From: JBFJKD01 sp041600415 | GTDB taxonomy: Bacteria; Pseudomonadota; Gammaproteobacteria; Pseudomonadales; Porticoccaceae | Direction of reading: 5' to 3' | DNA: 64,000 nucleotides | Assembly: GCA_041600415.1 (NCBI GenBank) | Contig: JBFIKF010000002.1 | Span: forward strand, 62,001 to 126,000 | Shown here: positions 1 to 9,021 of the stretch, one piece after another | Numbering within the stretch: the stretch's first letter is position 1 | Layout of the letters: each line of letters begins with the position of its first letter | The notes under the pieces: model-generated | Told to the model about the DNA's origin: nothing | Seen by the model: only the letters and a program-made list of their open reading frames with translations | Databases searched by the model: none | Made by a program: the position numbers and the translations under genes

Positions 1-938
1 GTGGTAAATTCGCGAATAGTCTCAAAGCATTTTTCCGGCGTACCCCACACCTGAATGCTCATAAAGAAATCGATGGCGCTTTCAACGCTTTTACTAACGT
101 GTTCCTGCATGGAGGCATAGGATTCGTAACCCCTGGTGTTTTTCAGGTGATCCCCAGCCATTTCGTAGTGCTCTATCACGGTACAATAATAACCGCCAAT
201 ATAGCGCCGTGCCAGTTCTTCCGCGCGCTCTGCGTTTTCATCACAAAAAGTCCAGCCCGCCAGGATGGGGGCGGGTGCCGGCACGCCATTAACCCGGTTA
301 AATGTATCGCGATAGTTCGCCAATTCTTTATCGACCATTTCCCATGGTTTTTGCGGAATAATTAAAATGCCAATCCCCAGTTCAGCCATGATCTGGGAAG
401 ATTCCGGAGAGACTGCTGCGGCATAGGTGCGCCCGCGAAACGTCTTAAACGGTCTGGGGCGAATATCGCGACGCACCTGTTTAACGTGTTTACCATCGAA
501 CTCACAATAGCCATTTTCGAGTCCGGTCAGAATCATTTGTGCGGATTCTGTAAAGTACTCGCGGCTGATATTCATATCCCGCCCGAAACCTTCGAACTCA
601 ACTCTGCCCAGTCCGCGCCCGATGCCGAGGATCATTCTGCCATCCGACATATTGTCGAGCATGGAAATTTCTTCTGCCACACGCATAGGATCGTGCCAGG
701 GTAAGACGACCACCATGGTACCCAGCGCGAGATTCGGGTTGCGGCCAGCCCAGTACGCCAGGAACTGTGTCACGTCCGGGCACATGGTGTAATCGGTAAA
801 GTGATGTTCCACGCCCCAGATGGACTGAAAACCCAATTCCTCGGCAAGATCACCGAGGCGTAATTCCTGCGTGTAAATCTCTCTATCGGTTAGCTTGGTA
901 TCCGACCCCTGAAAAATAAGTGCCAGTCCAATATCCAT
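1..938 (-). CDS. LLM-class flavin-dependent monooxygenase, C-terminus beyond the window
   Basis: Reading the minus strand from an ATG at 938 gives an uninterrupted frame to the window edge (312 codons seen). A GGAGAAGAG Shine-Dalgarno lies just upstream. The product starts MDIGLALIFQG and carries the bacterial-luciferase TIM-barrel pattern: GVEHHF near residue 42, LGTMVVVLPWHDPMRVAEE near 73 and GRGLGRVEFEGFG near 105. Family members use FMNH2 or F420H2 and O2 to oxidise or cleave organic substrates. It is divergent from the kinase-like gene at 1139 and resembles, at family level only, the second LLM gene at 16290. Its place beside SDR, ADH and acyl-CoA genes suggests a catabolic monooxygenase. 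The substrate and the cofactor choice cannot be read from the sequence. Confidence 0.88.
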   Translation of the reverse strand, partial: MDIGLALIFQGSDTKLTDREIYTQELRLGDLAEELGFQSIWGVEHHFTDYTMCPDVTQFLAYWAGRNPNLALGTMVVVLPWHDPMRVAEEISMLDNMSDGRMILGIGRGLGRVEFEGFGRDMNISREYFTESAQMILTGLENGYCEFDGKHVKQVRRDIRPRPFKTFRGRTYAAAVSPESSQIMAELGIGILIIPQKPWEMVDKELANYRDTFNRVNGVPAPAPILAGWTFCDENAERAEELARRYIGGYYCTVIEHYEMAGDHLKNTRGYESYASMQEHVSKSVESAIDFFMSIQVWGTPEKCFETIREFT

Positions 939-1138
939 AACTCTTCTCCGTTAATCCGTGATTTAAATTTGGTCAGAAATAAAGGTGGCGGTGACAGCAA
1001 CATCTCCGAGGGAATAATTTAAAATGCTGAGCCATTATTAATAAATAGAGCGCTGCTATCAATGATTTTCTTTACTGATGCAAGTTGCGCGCGGTATCCT
1101 GTAAAAGATCAAAGTTTAGCATTGGAGTAAAAATTGGT

Positions 1139-2188
1139 ATGGCGGATAACCCGGAATTAACGGCGGTTCGTGCTACTCACGAATTCAATGAGGCTGCCCT
1201 GCTGAAATTCCTTGAAGAGCACGTCGCGGGTTTTAAAGGTCCGTTGCGGGTCAGGCAATTCGAGGGTGGCCAGAGTAATCCAACATTTATGCTGGAATCC
1301 GCTTCCGGACGTTATGTGATGCGCAAGCAACCCCCTGGGGAACTACTGCCCTCCGCGCATCAGGTGGATCGTGAGTATCGTGTAATGCACGCACTGGAAA
1401 ATACCGAGGTTCCCGTACCGCGTATGTTCGCGCTATGTGAGGACCCGACAATTATCGGCACCAAGTTTTACATTATGGAAATGGTCGAAGGACGTGTGTT
1501 TACCGATGTCCTTCTACCGAACGTGGAAGTTGAGGAACGCCGAGCAATTTACCGCGACCTGGTGAGAGTGCTCGCGGCCCTGCACGCTGTCGACCACAAA
1601 AAAGTTGGCCTTGAAGAATTTGGCCGGCCCGGCAATTACTATACGCGCCAGGTCTCCCGTTGGACCAAGCAATACCTGGCCTCAAAAACCGAAACGATCG
1701 ATTCGATGGAAAAACTGATTACGTGGTTGCCCGCACATATTCCCGATCTCGATGAAACCTGCATTGTGCACGGTGATTATCGACTAGGTAATGTGTTGAT
1801 ACACCCCACCGAACCAAAAATAGTCGCAGTGCTGGACTGGGAGCTGTCAACCCTGGGGCATCCCCTTGCCGATCTGGGCTATATCTGCATGGAATACCAT
1901 TCGAGTTTTTCCGGGCACACCGTGTTGGGTGCGACCGATGTGGCTAAACTGGGTATTCCGACGGAGCAGGAATTTATCGCCGACTACTGTCGTTTCGCAG
2001 GAATCGGTCCAGTAAAAAACTGGAATTTTTATGTGATTTATAATCTTTTTCGGTCGGGCTGTATTGTTCAGGGTGTCTATCGACGGGGGCTGGATGGCAA
2101 TGCCAGCTCCGAGCGTGCCCTGGAGTATAAAGATCAATGCCGGGTGCGTGCGGATCGTGCCTGGGCACTGGTGGAGGCGGGTGCATAA
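1139..2188 (+). CDS. APH-fold acyl-CoA kinase-like protein (ACAD10/11 N-domain type)
   Basis: A 349-residue phosphotransferase of the aminoglycoside-phosphotransferase/choline-kinase fold. It shows the catalytic loop HGDYRLGNVL and the following metal-binding DWELSTLGHPLADLG. I chose ATG 1139 (GGAG at 1124-1127) over an in-frame TTG at 1085 that has no ribosome site. In ACAD10/ACAD11 this domain is fused to an acyl-CoA dehydrogenase, and in Pseudomonas putida LvaA it is separate; there it phosphorylates the 4-hydroxy group of 4-hydroxyacyl-CoA esters before elimination. An ACAD11-like dehydrogenase is encoded 3.2 kb downstream on the same strand, so a split version of that pathway is likely. 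The family assignment is firm; the acyl substrate is inferred. Antibiotic resistance is unlikely in this context. Confidence 0.85.
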   Translation: MADNPELTAVRATHEFNEAALLKFLEEHVAGFKGPLRVRQFEGGQSNPTFMLESASGRYVMRKQPPGELLPSAHQVDREYRVMHALENTEVPVPRMFALCEDPTIIGTKFYIMEMVEGRVFTDVLLPNVEVEERRAIYRDLVRVLAALHAVDHKKVGLEEFGRPGNYYTRQVSRWTKQYLASKTETIDSMEKLITWLPAHIPDLDETCIVHGDYRLGNVLIHPTEPKIVAVLDWELSTLGHPLADLGYICMEYHSSFSGHTVLGATDVAKLGIPTEQEFIADYCRFAGIGPVKNWNFYVIYNLFRSGCIVQGVYRRGLDGNASSERALEYKDQCRVRADRAWALVEAGA

Positions 2189-2240
2189 ACTTGCTTAATG
2201 GTTACCGTTACAGCGCGAACATCAAGTTGTCTCCTCCCGG

Positions 2241-3008
2241 TTAGATGGCAAGTGACAAACCTCCATCTGCGACGATAATCGCGCCGGTAATAAAATCTGA
2301 CGCAGGGCTTGCCAGTAAAATAGCCAATCCGGCGAAATCTTCGGGAATGCCGTGACGCTTGATCGCCGATTTTTGTATAATATAATCGACAATGTGCCCC
2401 AGTTTATTTGGTCCCGTACAGGGCATCATTTCGGTATCCACCAGTCCAGGCAGAATTGCATTTACCTGAATATTATCCTTGCCCCAGGCGCGGCACATAC
2501 TCTGTGTCATATGGTCCATACCGCCTTTTGCCGCAGCGTAATGGAATAATTTGCCAAAACCAAATTGCGTAATGATTGAACCAATATTAATAATTTTACC
2601 GCCACCGGATTTTACAAATTCCGGGTAACAGGCCTTGCTACACAAAAAGCAGGAGGTAAGATTAACAGCGATAAAATTATTCCAGGTTTCAAGACTGGTA
2701 CTTTCCGGAGCGGAACCCCAGCTAATTGCTGCGTTATTCACCAGAATATCGACACGCCCGAACGCATCCACGGTTTCCTGAACCATACGGTTCACATCGT
2801 CCTCCACGGAAACGTCCGCCCGTATGCCCACTACTTTCGCACCGGCTCGTTCCAGTGCCAGTTTGGCATTATCCAGTTTCTCCTGTTTGCGGCCCACAAT
2901 GGCAACTGCCGCGCCCTCAGACGCTAATGCCTTGGCGATACCCAGCCCCAGGCCGCCGTTGCCCCCAGTGATAATGGCGACTTTTCCGCTCAGATCAAAT
3001 CTATTCAA
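2241..3008 (-). CDS. SDR-family oxidoreductase, tandem copy A
   Basis: A 255-residue classical short-chain dehydrogenase: cofactor motif TGGNGGLGLG near residue 12, NNAAIS near 90 and the catalytic YAAAK near 160. GRK after the second strand suggests NADP(H). The frame is open further upstream, but that stretch overlaps the end of the next gene in another frame. I place the start at TTG 3008, preceded by AGAGGTG, which aligns with the N-terminus of copy B. It is clearly paralogous to the gene at 3067, which lies upstream on the same strand with 58 bp between them, so the two are a tandem duplication. Probable role: interconverting an alcohol and a ketone in the surrounding pathway. The substrate is unknown. 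Confidence 0.88.
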   Translation of the reverse strand: MNRFDLSGKVAIITGGNGGLGLGIAKALASEGAAVAIVGRKQEKLDNAKLALERAGAKVVGIRADVSVEDDVNRMVQETVDAFGRVDILVNNAAISWGSAPESTSLETWNNFIAVNLTSCFLCSKACYPEFVKSGGGKIINIGSIITQFGFGKLFHYAAAKGGMDHMTQSMCRAWGKDNIQVNAILPGLVDTEMMPCTGPNKLGHIVDYIIQKSAIKRHGIPEDFAGLAILLASPASDFITGAIIVADGGLSLAI

Positions 3009-3066
3009 GAAGCACCTCTGGCGTGAAATTGGACGATATGTATTCAGTTGGGTTGCGATGCCTGTT

Positions 3067-3831
3067 TTAAATGGCCAGTGAAACCCCGCCATCCTCGACA
3101 ATAATTGCGCCGGTGATAAAGTCCGATGCGGAACTCGACAATAAAATTGCAATTCCCTGAAAGTCGTCCGGCGTGCCATGCCGCCCAGCCGATGTCTTAC
3201 CAATGATGTAATCGACAATAGGTTTTCTGTCTGGTCCGGAACAGGGCATCATTTCGGTATCCACCAGACCCGGCAGCAACGCGTTCACCTGAATATTGTC
3301 CTTGCCCCAGGCTCGAGCGAGACTTTGCGTCATATGGTCCATACCGCCTTTTGCCGCTGCATAGTGAATCAACTTACCAAACCCTAATTTGGTAATAATT
3401 GAACCCACATTGATGATTTTCCCACCACCAACTTTCACAAATTCCGGATGACAAGCTTTGCAACACAAAAATACTGAGGTTAAATCAATGGCAATAAAAT
3501 TATTCCATTGCTCAAGAGTCAATTCCTCGGCCTTCACTCCATAACTGATCGCCGCGTTGTTGACCAGGATATCGACCCGCCCAAAATGCGCTACAGTTTC
3601 TGCCACCATGCGATTGACGTCGTCCTCCAGGGAGACGTCTGCCTGAACCGCTAAAACCTTACCGCCCAGTTCAGTTAATTCTTTGCGGGCTTTTCTAAGT
3701 TTTTCGGGATTGCGGCCCACAATGGCAACCGCCGCTCCGGCCGAAATAAGACCTCGGGCAATGCCTAAACCCAAACCACCGTTACCACCAGTGATAATGG
3801 CCACCTTGCCTGTCAAATCAAATATTTTCAC
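3067..3831 (-). CDS. SDR-family oxidoreductase, tandem copy B
   Basis: A 254-residue classical SDR starting MKIFDLTGKVAIITGG, with TGGNGGLG, NNAAIS and YAAAK motifs in the same places as copy A. The ATG at 3831 has GGAG six bases upstream. The two proteins match over their whole length, including the C-terminal SDFITGAIIV segment, and the DNA around both stop codons is still recognisably alike. Differences are spread evenly, so the duplication is not recent. Divergent substrate ranges or opposite stereochemistry are reasonable ideas but cannot be decided here. The pair is transcribed away from the gene at 1139 and probably forms one transcript, B then A. Confidence 0.9.
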   Translation of the reverse strand: MKIFDLTGKVAIITGGNGGLGLGIARGLISAGAAVAIVGRNPEKLRKARKELTELGGKVLAVQADVSLEDDVNRMVAETVAHFGRVDILVNNAAISYGVKAEELTLEQWNNFIAIDLTSVFLCCKACHPEFVKVGGGKIINVGSIITKLGFGKLIHYAAAKGGMDHMTQSLARAWGKDNIQVNALLPGLVDTEMMPCSGPDRKPIVDYIIGKTSAGRHGTPDDFQGIAILLSSSASDFITGAIIVEDGGVSLAI

Positions 3832-4049
3832 ATTTGCTCCTTATTTCATTGCAAATACATTGTCGTTCAGGGGCTGTGGCAAGATAGCGTAGCAACCTGC
3901 TAATATGCTGATCACCGAGAAATCTACCTTTCAGTATATTCAGTGTACATTGGGTAACATAGGAGCTGCAACGATAATTTGGTCGCACTTTGAGCGCTGT
4001 GGCGCTCCTGTTAGTTAGTGTTTAGTGGTTAGTGGCTGGTAGCGGGATG

Positions 4050-5123
4050 TCACGGCGTCGCAAATCGCTGAGCAACCTCCCAGGCAGCCCGGACTGGTTT
4101 GTCATCTTCAACCTGATCCAGATATTCCGACAGGCCGTAACCAACCCGACCATTACACCGATATTCGGTCATGCCTTCAGTAATACGGGTGTTGAGCACT
4201 GTGCCATCGTCGAGGGTGCGCTGATTGCGCAGGGGAATCAGAGAAAACACGCGGCCGGTGAACTCGAATTGCGCGCCACGCTCGGTTGTGACCGAGGCGC
4301 GCAGCCCGGTTTGATAGTAGCGTTCATTCCAGAACGATTCAATTTGTGCATCAGTAATTAGATCATAGCCACCGTTGATAAATACCATACCGCCACTGTC
4401 GATGCTGCCGTTGCGCAAGCCAATAGTCATAATCATGGCACCGAAATCGTCGCCAAAGCTGATTGGCAGCCATCGGTACCAGTAAATATTCTGCCAGTAA
4501 CGGGGACCCCACGAATGGTCGCGCAGGCCAAAACCATCAATCTTCCAGGTCTGGCTACCGAGGGTGATGCTGCCCTGAGCTCGGACATGCTGTTCAAAAT
4601 GTGCCCGGGCCATGGCGCTCTCTGGGTCCAGCTCAATTGTTGACCCGTCTGGGTTAAGGGCTTCGCCGCCGTACATCGGCGATACGCCCTGATAATTCAA
4701 GTTGATAGCACACTGCACCCGAGAGCTATGCTTGAAGGCTTCACCGGGATTCGCCATTGCTCCGGGATCCGCCAGGATCACCAGTTCACCCCTGTAGGAT
4801 ACCCGCTGTCGACGAAACGGTTCGAGCACTTCGAAGTGGGCACCACCGGCCTTCAATTCGGCATTGCTGGTTATGGTCGCGCGGTTATACATAAAGGCCA
4901 CCCGTCCGTCGGGCAGGTACAGGCAAATCGACACTTCCGCGTGGCCTTCGTTAACGCGATTACCTATTCTGAACCAGCCACCCAAGCCAGTTTTTAAATC
5001 GTACAGATTGTAGTAGGCGCTTTCGTTAAAATTACTCGCGCTTTCCGGCGCGTGTTGATATTCATCCTCGGGGGACAGCCGTACGTGGTCCCCGGGTTTG
5101 GTGATAAACACATGTCTTGCCAT
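4050..5123 (-). CDS. AttH/CrtC-like protein of unknown function (DUF7064/DUF7065 type), copy 1
   Basis: A 357-residue protein without signal peptide or membrane segments. The centre holds the signature GLRDHSWGPRYW near residue 200, and the N-terminal half has NFNESAYYNLYD and GNRVNEGHAEVSICLYLPDG. As far as I recall, such proteins are annotated with DUF7064/DUF7065 and are distantly related to lipocalin-like hydroxyneurosporene synthase (CrtC) and AttH. They are common in terpenoid and steroid catabolic clusters but have no established reaction. The RDHSWG motif resembles the acid/histidine motif of CrtC-type hydratases, so a hydratase or lyase role is conceivable. A paralogue lies at 9923 on the other strand. 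Divergent from the acyl-CoA dehydrogenase at 5354, with a 230-bp shared promoter region. Confidence 0.75.
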   Translation of the reverse strand: MARHVFITKPGDHVRLSPEDEYQHAPESASNFNESAYYNLYDLKTGLGGWFRIGNRVNEGHAEVSICLYLPDGRVAFMYNRATITSNAELKAGGAHFEVLEPFRRQRVSYRGELVILADPGAMANPGEAFKHSSRVQCAINLNYQGVSPMYGGEALNPDGSTIELDPESAMARAHFEQHVRAQGSITLGSQTWKIDGFGLRDHSWGPRYWQNIYWYRWLPISFGDDFGAMIMTIGLRNGSIDSGGMVFINGGYDLITDAQIESFWNERYYQTGLRASVTTERGAQFEFTGRVFSLIPLRNQRTLDDGTVLNTRITEGMTEYRCNGRVGYGLSEYLDQVEDDKPVRAAWEVAQRFATP

Positions 5124-5353
5124 ATTTTGTATGTCTCGGTTGAGCTCTATTCACAGCTAATTGACGCCCAGATTACAAGTTTTCTTTACCGAATGGTAGA
5201 GTCGCATTACAATCGGGTAATCGCTCCTCCTGAGCGCTTATCCTATTCACAGGCCTGGCTAACTTATGTAGTGCGATCTTCCTGTGCAAAAATAAGCTGT
5301 AAACCGATCAGGATGCATACTGTGCACTTTACAACACACCGAATGGGGACATT

Positions 5354-6559
5354 ATGAACTTTGAATTTTCCGACAGGGTCAGAGAGCTACAGTTGCGGGT
5401 CCAGAATTTTGTCGATCAGGTTATCGTGCCCAACGAAGCTCGCTACTACCAGGAACTGGAAGAGGGCGGACGTTGGTGCACTCCGCCGGTGCTGGATGAA
5501 ATGAAAACGAAAGCCAAAGCCGAGGGCCTGTGGAATTTATTTTTGCCGGAAAGTGAACGGGGGGCGGGGCTCACCAATCTCGAGTACGCGCCTTTGTGCG
5601 AAATAATGGGCAAACTTAAATTCGCTTCGGAGGTGTTTAATTGCGCCGCGCCGGATACCGGCAACATGGAAACCATAGAGCGTTATGGTACCGAAGAACA
5701 AAAACAACAATGGCTTGACCCCCTGCTGAATGGCGACATCCGCTCCGCGTTCTGTATGACTGAACCACTGGTGGCGTCATCGGATGCAACCAATATCGAA
5801 ACCCGAATTGAGCGCGACGGTGATGACTATGTGATCAATGGCCGCAAATGGTTTTCATCGGGCGTGCACGATCCGCGTTGCAAGATATGGATCGTGATGG
5901 GTAAAACCGACCCCAATGCTGCACGGCACGTCCAGCAATCCATGATACTGGTGGAGCCGGATACTCCGGGAATTACGGTTGAGCGATGGCTGCCTGTGTT
6001 TGGCTACGACGACGCGCCACACGGCCATGCGGAAGTGGTATTCAAGGATGTGCGGGTACCCGTTGCGAATATCCTGCTCGGAGAAGGGCGCGGGTTTGAA
6101 ATTGCACAGGGACGCCTCGGGCCGGGGCGCATTCACCACTGTATGCGGATTATAGGGGTGGCCGAACATGCTCTGGAGCTGATGTGCCAGCGCGTATTAA
6201 GCCGCGTCGCGTTTGGCAAACCTTTGGCCGAGCACGGCGTCTGGCTGGAGCGTATTGCCGACGCGCGCATCAATATTGAAATGAGCCGACTGTTAACGTT
6301 AAAAGCGGCCTATATGATGGATACGGTAGGAAATAAAGTCGCCAAAGCGGAAATCGCCATGATAAAAGTGGCCGGCCCCAATTTAGCACTTAAAATTATC
6401 GACGACGCCATCCAGGCATTTGGCGGTTGCGGGGTCACTGAGGACGTGGGGTTGGCGCGTGCCTACGCCTATATGCGGGTGCTGCGAATTGCTGACGGTC
6501 CAGATGAAGTGCATCGCAATCAAATTGCACGCCTGGAACTAAAAAAACACATGAAGTAA
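5354..6559 (+). CDS. Acyl-CoA dehydrogenase, ACAD10/ACAD11 type
   Basis: A 401-residue FAD-dependent acyl-CoA dehydrogenase covering N-terminal helical, middle sheet and C-terminal helical domains. The stretch from residue 195 to 275 (for example VFGYDDAPHGHAEVVF, ILLGEGRGFEIAQGRLGPG and RIHHCMR) is closer to vertebrate ACAD11 than to ordinary fatty-acid dehydrogenases. The C-terminus has AFGGCGVTEDVGLARAYAYMR and RIADGPDEVH. In ACAD10/11 and in P. putida LvaC this module acts with an APH-type kinase: the kinase phosphorylates a 4-hydroxyacyl-CoA and the ACAD removes phosphate to give the enoyl-CoA. Two kinase-like genes (1139 and 10957) flank it here. The start ATG follows GGGGA. If it oxidises substrate, electrons would go to the ETF at 49096-50774. 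Confidence 0.9.
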   Translation: MNFEFSDRVRELQLRVQNFVDQVIVPNEARYYQELEEGGRWCTPPVLDEMKTKAKAEGLWNLFLPESERGAGLTNLEYAPLCEIMGKLKFASEVFNCAAPDTGNMETIERYGTEEQKQQWLDPLLNGDIRSAFCMTEPLVASSDATNIETRIERDGDDYVINGRKWFSSGVHDPRCKIWIVMGKTDPNAARHVQQSMILVEPDTPGITVERWLPVFGYDDAPHGHAEVVFKDVRVPVANILLGEGRGFEIAQGRLGPGRIHHCMRIIGVAEHALELMCQRVLSRVAFGKPLAEHGVWLERIADARINIEMSRLLTLKAAYMMDTVGNKVAKAEIAMIKVAGPNLALKIIDDAIQAFGGCGVTEDVGLARAYAYMRVLRIADGPDEVHRNQIARLELKKHMK

Positions 6560-6663
6560 CCGGGTACCAGCGCAACCCGCGATAATAATTGCGCGGCACG
6601 AATGAGTGTTGTCAGGTTAAATAATACATTTTGAAAAGCTGAAATCGGCACTGGAGAGATTAG

Positions 6664-7770
6664 ATGAAGATAAAAGCCGCGGTGCTACGTGGGATAGACC
6701 AGCCATTTACTATCGAAGAGGTGGATCTGGCGCCACCAAAAGAAAACGAGGTTCTGGTAAAAACCACTGCAAGTGGTATTTGTCACAGCGATTACTCCTG
6801 TGTGCACGGTGTACTTAAGGTGCCCATGCCCATTGTATTGGGACACGAGGGTGCCGGTGTCGTAGAGGCAGTGGGCGTTAACGTCACGCATCTTAAGCCG
6901 GGTGACAAAGTGATTGCCTCCCTGACCCCCAGTTGTGGCGTGTGTGTCATGTGCCAGGAGTCGAAGGAATATATGTGTGCGCAAATGGGCAAGTTACTTA
7001 CCCACTGCACACAAATCGATGGTACCACTCGGCACACCGGAAAAGATGGAGAACCATTATTTGCAATGTGTGGCGTCGGCTCGTTCGGCGAGTATATGGT
7101 CATGCCCGCGGGTTCTGCGATAAAAGTGCCCGATGACACGCCCCTGGAAAGCACCTGCCTGATTGGATGTGGGGTGACTACGGGCACCGGTGCGGCGCTC
7201 AATACCGCCAATGTGCAGCCGGGGGAGAGCGCAGCGATAATTGGCTGCGGCGGAGTGGGGCTGTCAATTATTCAGGGTGCCCGTATCGGTGGCGCGACTA
7301 TAATAATTGCCATTGACCCTATGGCGGAAAAACGGGATCTCGCCCTGAGTCTCGGCGCCACTCATGCGATCAATCCGTTTGAAGAAGATACGCAGCAGCG
7401 CGTCAAAGAAATTACCGGGGGCCTGGGTGTGCACTACGCATTTGAAGCACTGGGACGCACACAGACCATGGAGCAGGCCTGGAGCTTACTCAGGCCCACT
7501 GGGCGCGCCATTATTGTCGGCGTCGCCGCCCTCGATCAAAGCATTACGATTCCTTCCGGCGCCCTGTTGTTTGAATGTGAAATTCAGGGTTCCTGCTACG
7601 GCTCCTCGACACCTAAAAAAGATATTCCACGGTTTGTCGAACTGTTTAAAAGCGGCGAACTGAAACTCGATGAAATGATCACTCAGCGCATTGGGCTGAG
7701 CGAAATTAATCGTGCTTTTGAGGAAATGGGACGGGGCGAGGGCGCACGTTCGGTGATCATGTATGGCTGA
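6664..7770 (+). CDS. Zinc-dependent alcohol dehydrogenase (MDR), copy 1
   Basis: A 368-residue medium-chain zinc alcohol dehydrogenase. Catalytic zinc ligands are C40 (SGICHSD), H61 and E62 (LGHEGAG) and a later Cys in LIGCGVTTG. The structural zinc has four Cys at 91, 94, 97 and 105. The Rossmann signature GCGGVGLS and an Asp after the second strand (IIAIDP) indicate NAD(H). Strong GGAGAG ribosome site before ATG 6664. It lies 47 bp upstream of a close paralogue and probably shares its transcript, together with the SMP-30 gene. It would oxidise a primary or secondary alcohol to aldehyde or ketone. The substrate is unknown; the class III-like architecture alone does not prove glutathione dependence. 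Confidence 0.9.
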   Translation: MKIKAAVLRGIDQPFTIEEVDLAPPKENEVLVKTTASGICHSDYSCVHGVLKVPMPIVLGHEGAGVVEAVGVNVTHLKPGDKVIASLTPSCGVCVMCQESKEYMCAQMGKLLTHCTQIDGTTRHTGKDGEPLFAMCGVGSFGEYMVMPAGSAIKVPDDTPLESTCLIGCGVTTGTGAALNTANVQPGESAAIIGCGGVGLSIIQGARIGGATIIIAIDPMAEKRDLALSLGATHAINPFEEDTQQRVKEITGGLGVHYAFEALGRTQTMEQAWSLLRPTGRAIIVGVAALDQSITIPSGALLFECEIQGSCYGSSTPKKDIPRFVELFKSGELKLDEMITQRIGLSEINRAFEEMGRGEGARSVIMYG

Positions 7771-7817
7771 TGCGGGACTATCACAATAGCGAATTGTAGC
7801 AGGGCGGGAGAAAAGGT

Positions 7818-8921
7818 ATGAAAACAAAAGCGGCGGTACTTTATGAAGTTGGTAGCCCCTTTGTTATTGAAGAGTTGGAGTTGAGCGAGCCAAAAGAAAA
7901 TGAGGTTCTGGTCAAATATGCGGCGAGCGGTATTTGCCATTCAGATTATTCCTTCCGCTACGGCACATTGCCAGTCAAGCTACCCGCGGTGCTGGGGCAT
8001 GAAGGTGCGGGTGTAGTGGAAGCCGTGGGTTCAGGCGTGCAGCATCTACAGGTGGGGGATCACGTCATCGCATCCTTGACCCCAGCCTGTGGCAAATGTC
8101 TGTTTTGCAAAGAGGGTAAACCATTTTTGTGCCAGGAAATGGGTGGCACCATATGGGAGGCCGCTTTGCTGGATGGCACGCGCCGCTTGAAAAATAAAAG
8201 AGGAGAGGACATCGGGCAACTGGTGTGCGTCGGTACGTTTTCAGAGCGGGCGGTCATACCCGCCAGTATGGCAATCAAGATAGATGATAGCGTACGTCTC
8301 GACACGGTGTGTCTAATTGGTTGCGGAGTGACTACGGGAGTTGGCGCAGCGCTCAATACGGTCAAAATAACACCAGGGGATAGTTGTGCGGTAATCGGTT
8401 GTGGCGGTGTTGGTCTGTCGATTATTCAGGGCGCAAGGATTGCCGGCGCAAGCATGATTATCGCGATTGACCCGGTGGCGGAAAAACGCGAACTGGCGCT
8501 ACAACTCGGAGCAACCCATGCGTTCGATCCGGGCACCTGTAACGCCGTTAAGGAGGTACGTAAAATCAGCGGCGGTGGAGTGCATTTTGCATTTGAGGCG
8601 GCCGGGCTTAAGGCAACTATTGAACAGGCCTGGGCCATGCCGCGTTATACCGGTACTGCCTGTATTGTCGGTGTGCCGGCCCTCGATACGGAGCTCGAAC
8701 TACCCGTATTGGGGTTTTTCAGTGAGAAACATTTAAAAGGTTCCGGTTACGGTTCGTCGATACCAGCGCGAGATATTCCTGAATTTGTTAATTATTATCG
8801 GTCGGGCGAGTTGCGCCTTGACGAAATGGTCACCAATCGCATTAAACTGGAACAGATCAATGAAGCCTTTGATGCCATGGGCAAAGGCGAGGGCGCCCGT
8901 ACAGTCATTATGTACGACTAA
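7818..8921 (+). CDS. Zinc-dependent alcohol dehydrogenase (MDR), copy 2
   Basis: A 367-residue paralogue of the gene at 6664, collinear throughout. Catalytic C40 and H61-E62 and structural Cys 91, 94, 97 and 105 are all kept, as are GCGGVGLSIIQGARI and AIDP. The C-terminal ends are almost the same (MGKGEGARTVIMYD against MGRGEGARSVIMYG). AAAAGG precedes ATG 7818. The two genes probably arose by tandem duplication and then specialised, since the region around residues 110-135, near the substrate loop, differs most. A third, more distant member is at 59600. No feature separates their substrates by reading. Confidence 0.9.
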   Translation: MKTKAAVLYEVGSPFVIEELELSEPKENEVLVKYAASGICHSDYSFRYGTLPVKLPAVLGHEGAGVVEAVGSGVQHLQVGDHVIASLTPACGKCLFCKEGKPFLCQEMGGTIWEAALLDGTRRLKNKRGEDIGQLVCVGTFSERAVIPASMAIKIDDSVRLDTVCLIGCGVTTGVGAALNTVKITPGDSCAVIGCGGVGLSIIQGARIAGASMIIAIDPVAEKRELALQLGATHAFDPGTCNAVKEVRKISGGGVHFAFEAAGLKATIEQAWAMPRYTGTACIVGVPALDTELELPVLGFFSEKHLKGSGYGSSIPARDIPEFVNYYRSGELRLDEMVTNRIKLEQINEAFDAMGKGEGARTVIMYD

Positions 8922-8953
8922 AGATTAAGCGAAAGGCACATTGTGTGACAACT

Positions 8954-8970
8954 GAGTCTGTGTGAGACTC
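8954..8970. repeat. Small intergenic hairpin
   Basis: A perfect 6-bp inverted repeat (GAGTCT/AGACTC) with a 5-base loop in the gap between the second ADH and the SMP-30 gene. No T-run follows, so it is not a classical terminator. It could be an mRNA-processing or stability element, or chance. Confidence 0.35.
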
Positions 8971-9021
8971 GCGTATAGCGTGGTAAAAATCATTTCATAA
9001 ATACACCAAAGGAGCGCAATC

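Noticed and set aside
2241..3218. Full 325-codon frame as one SDR gene
   Set aside because: The first 70 codons overlap the end of the next SDR gene in another frame and do not resemble SDRs. A TTG at 3008 with AGAGGTG matches the paralogue's N-terminus.
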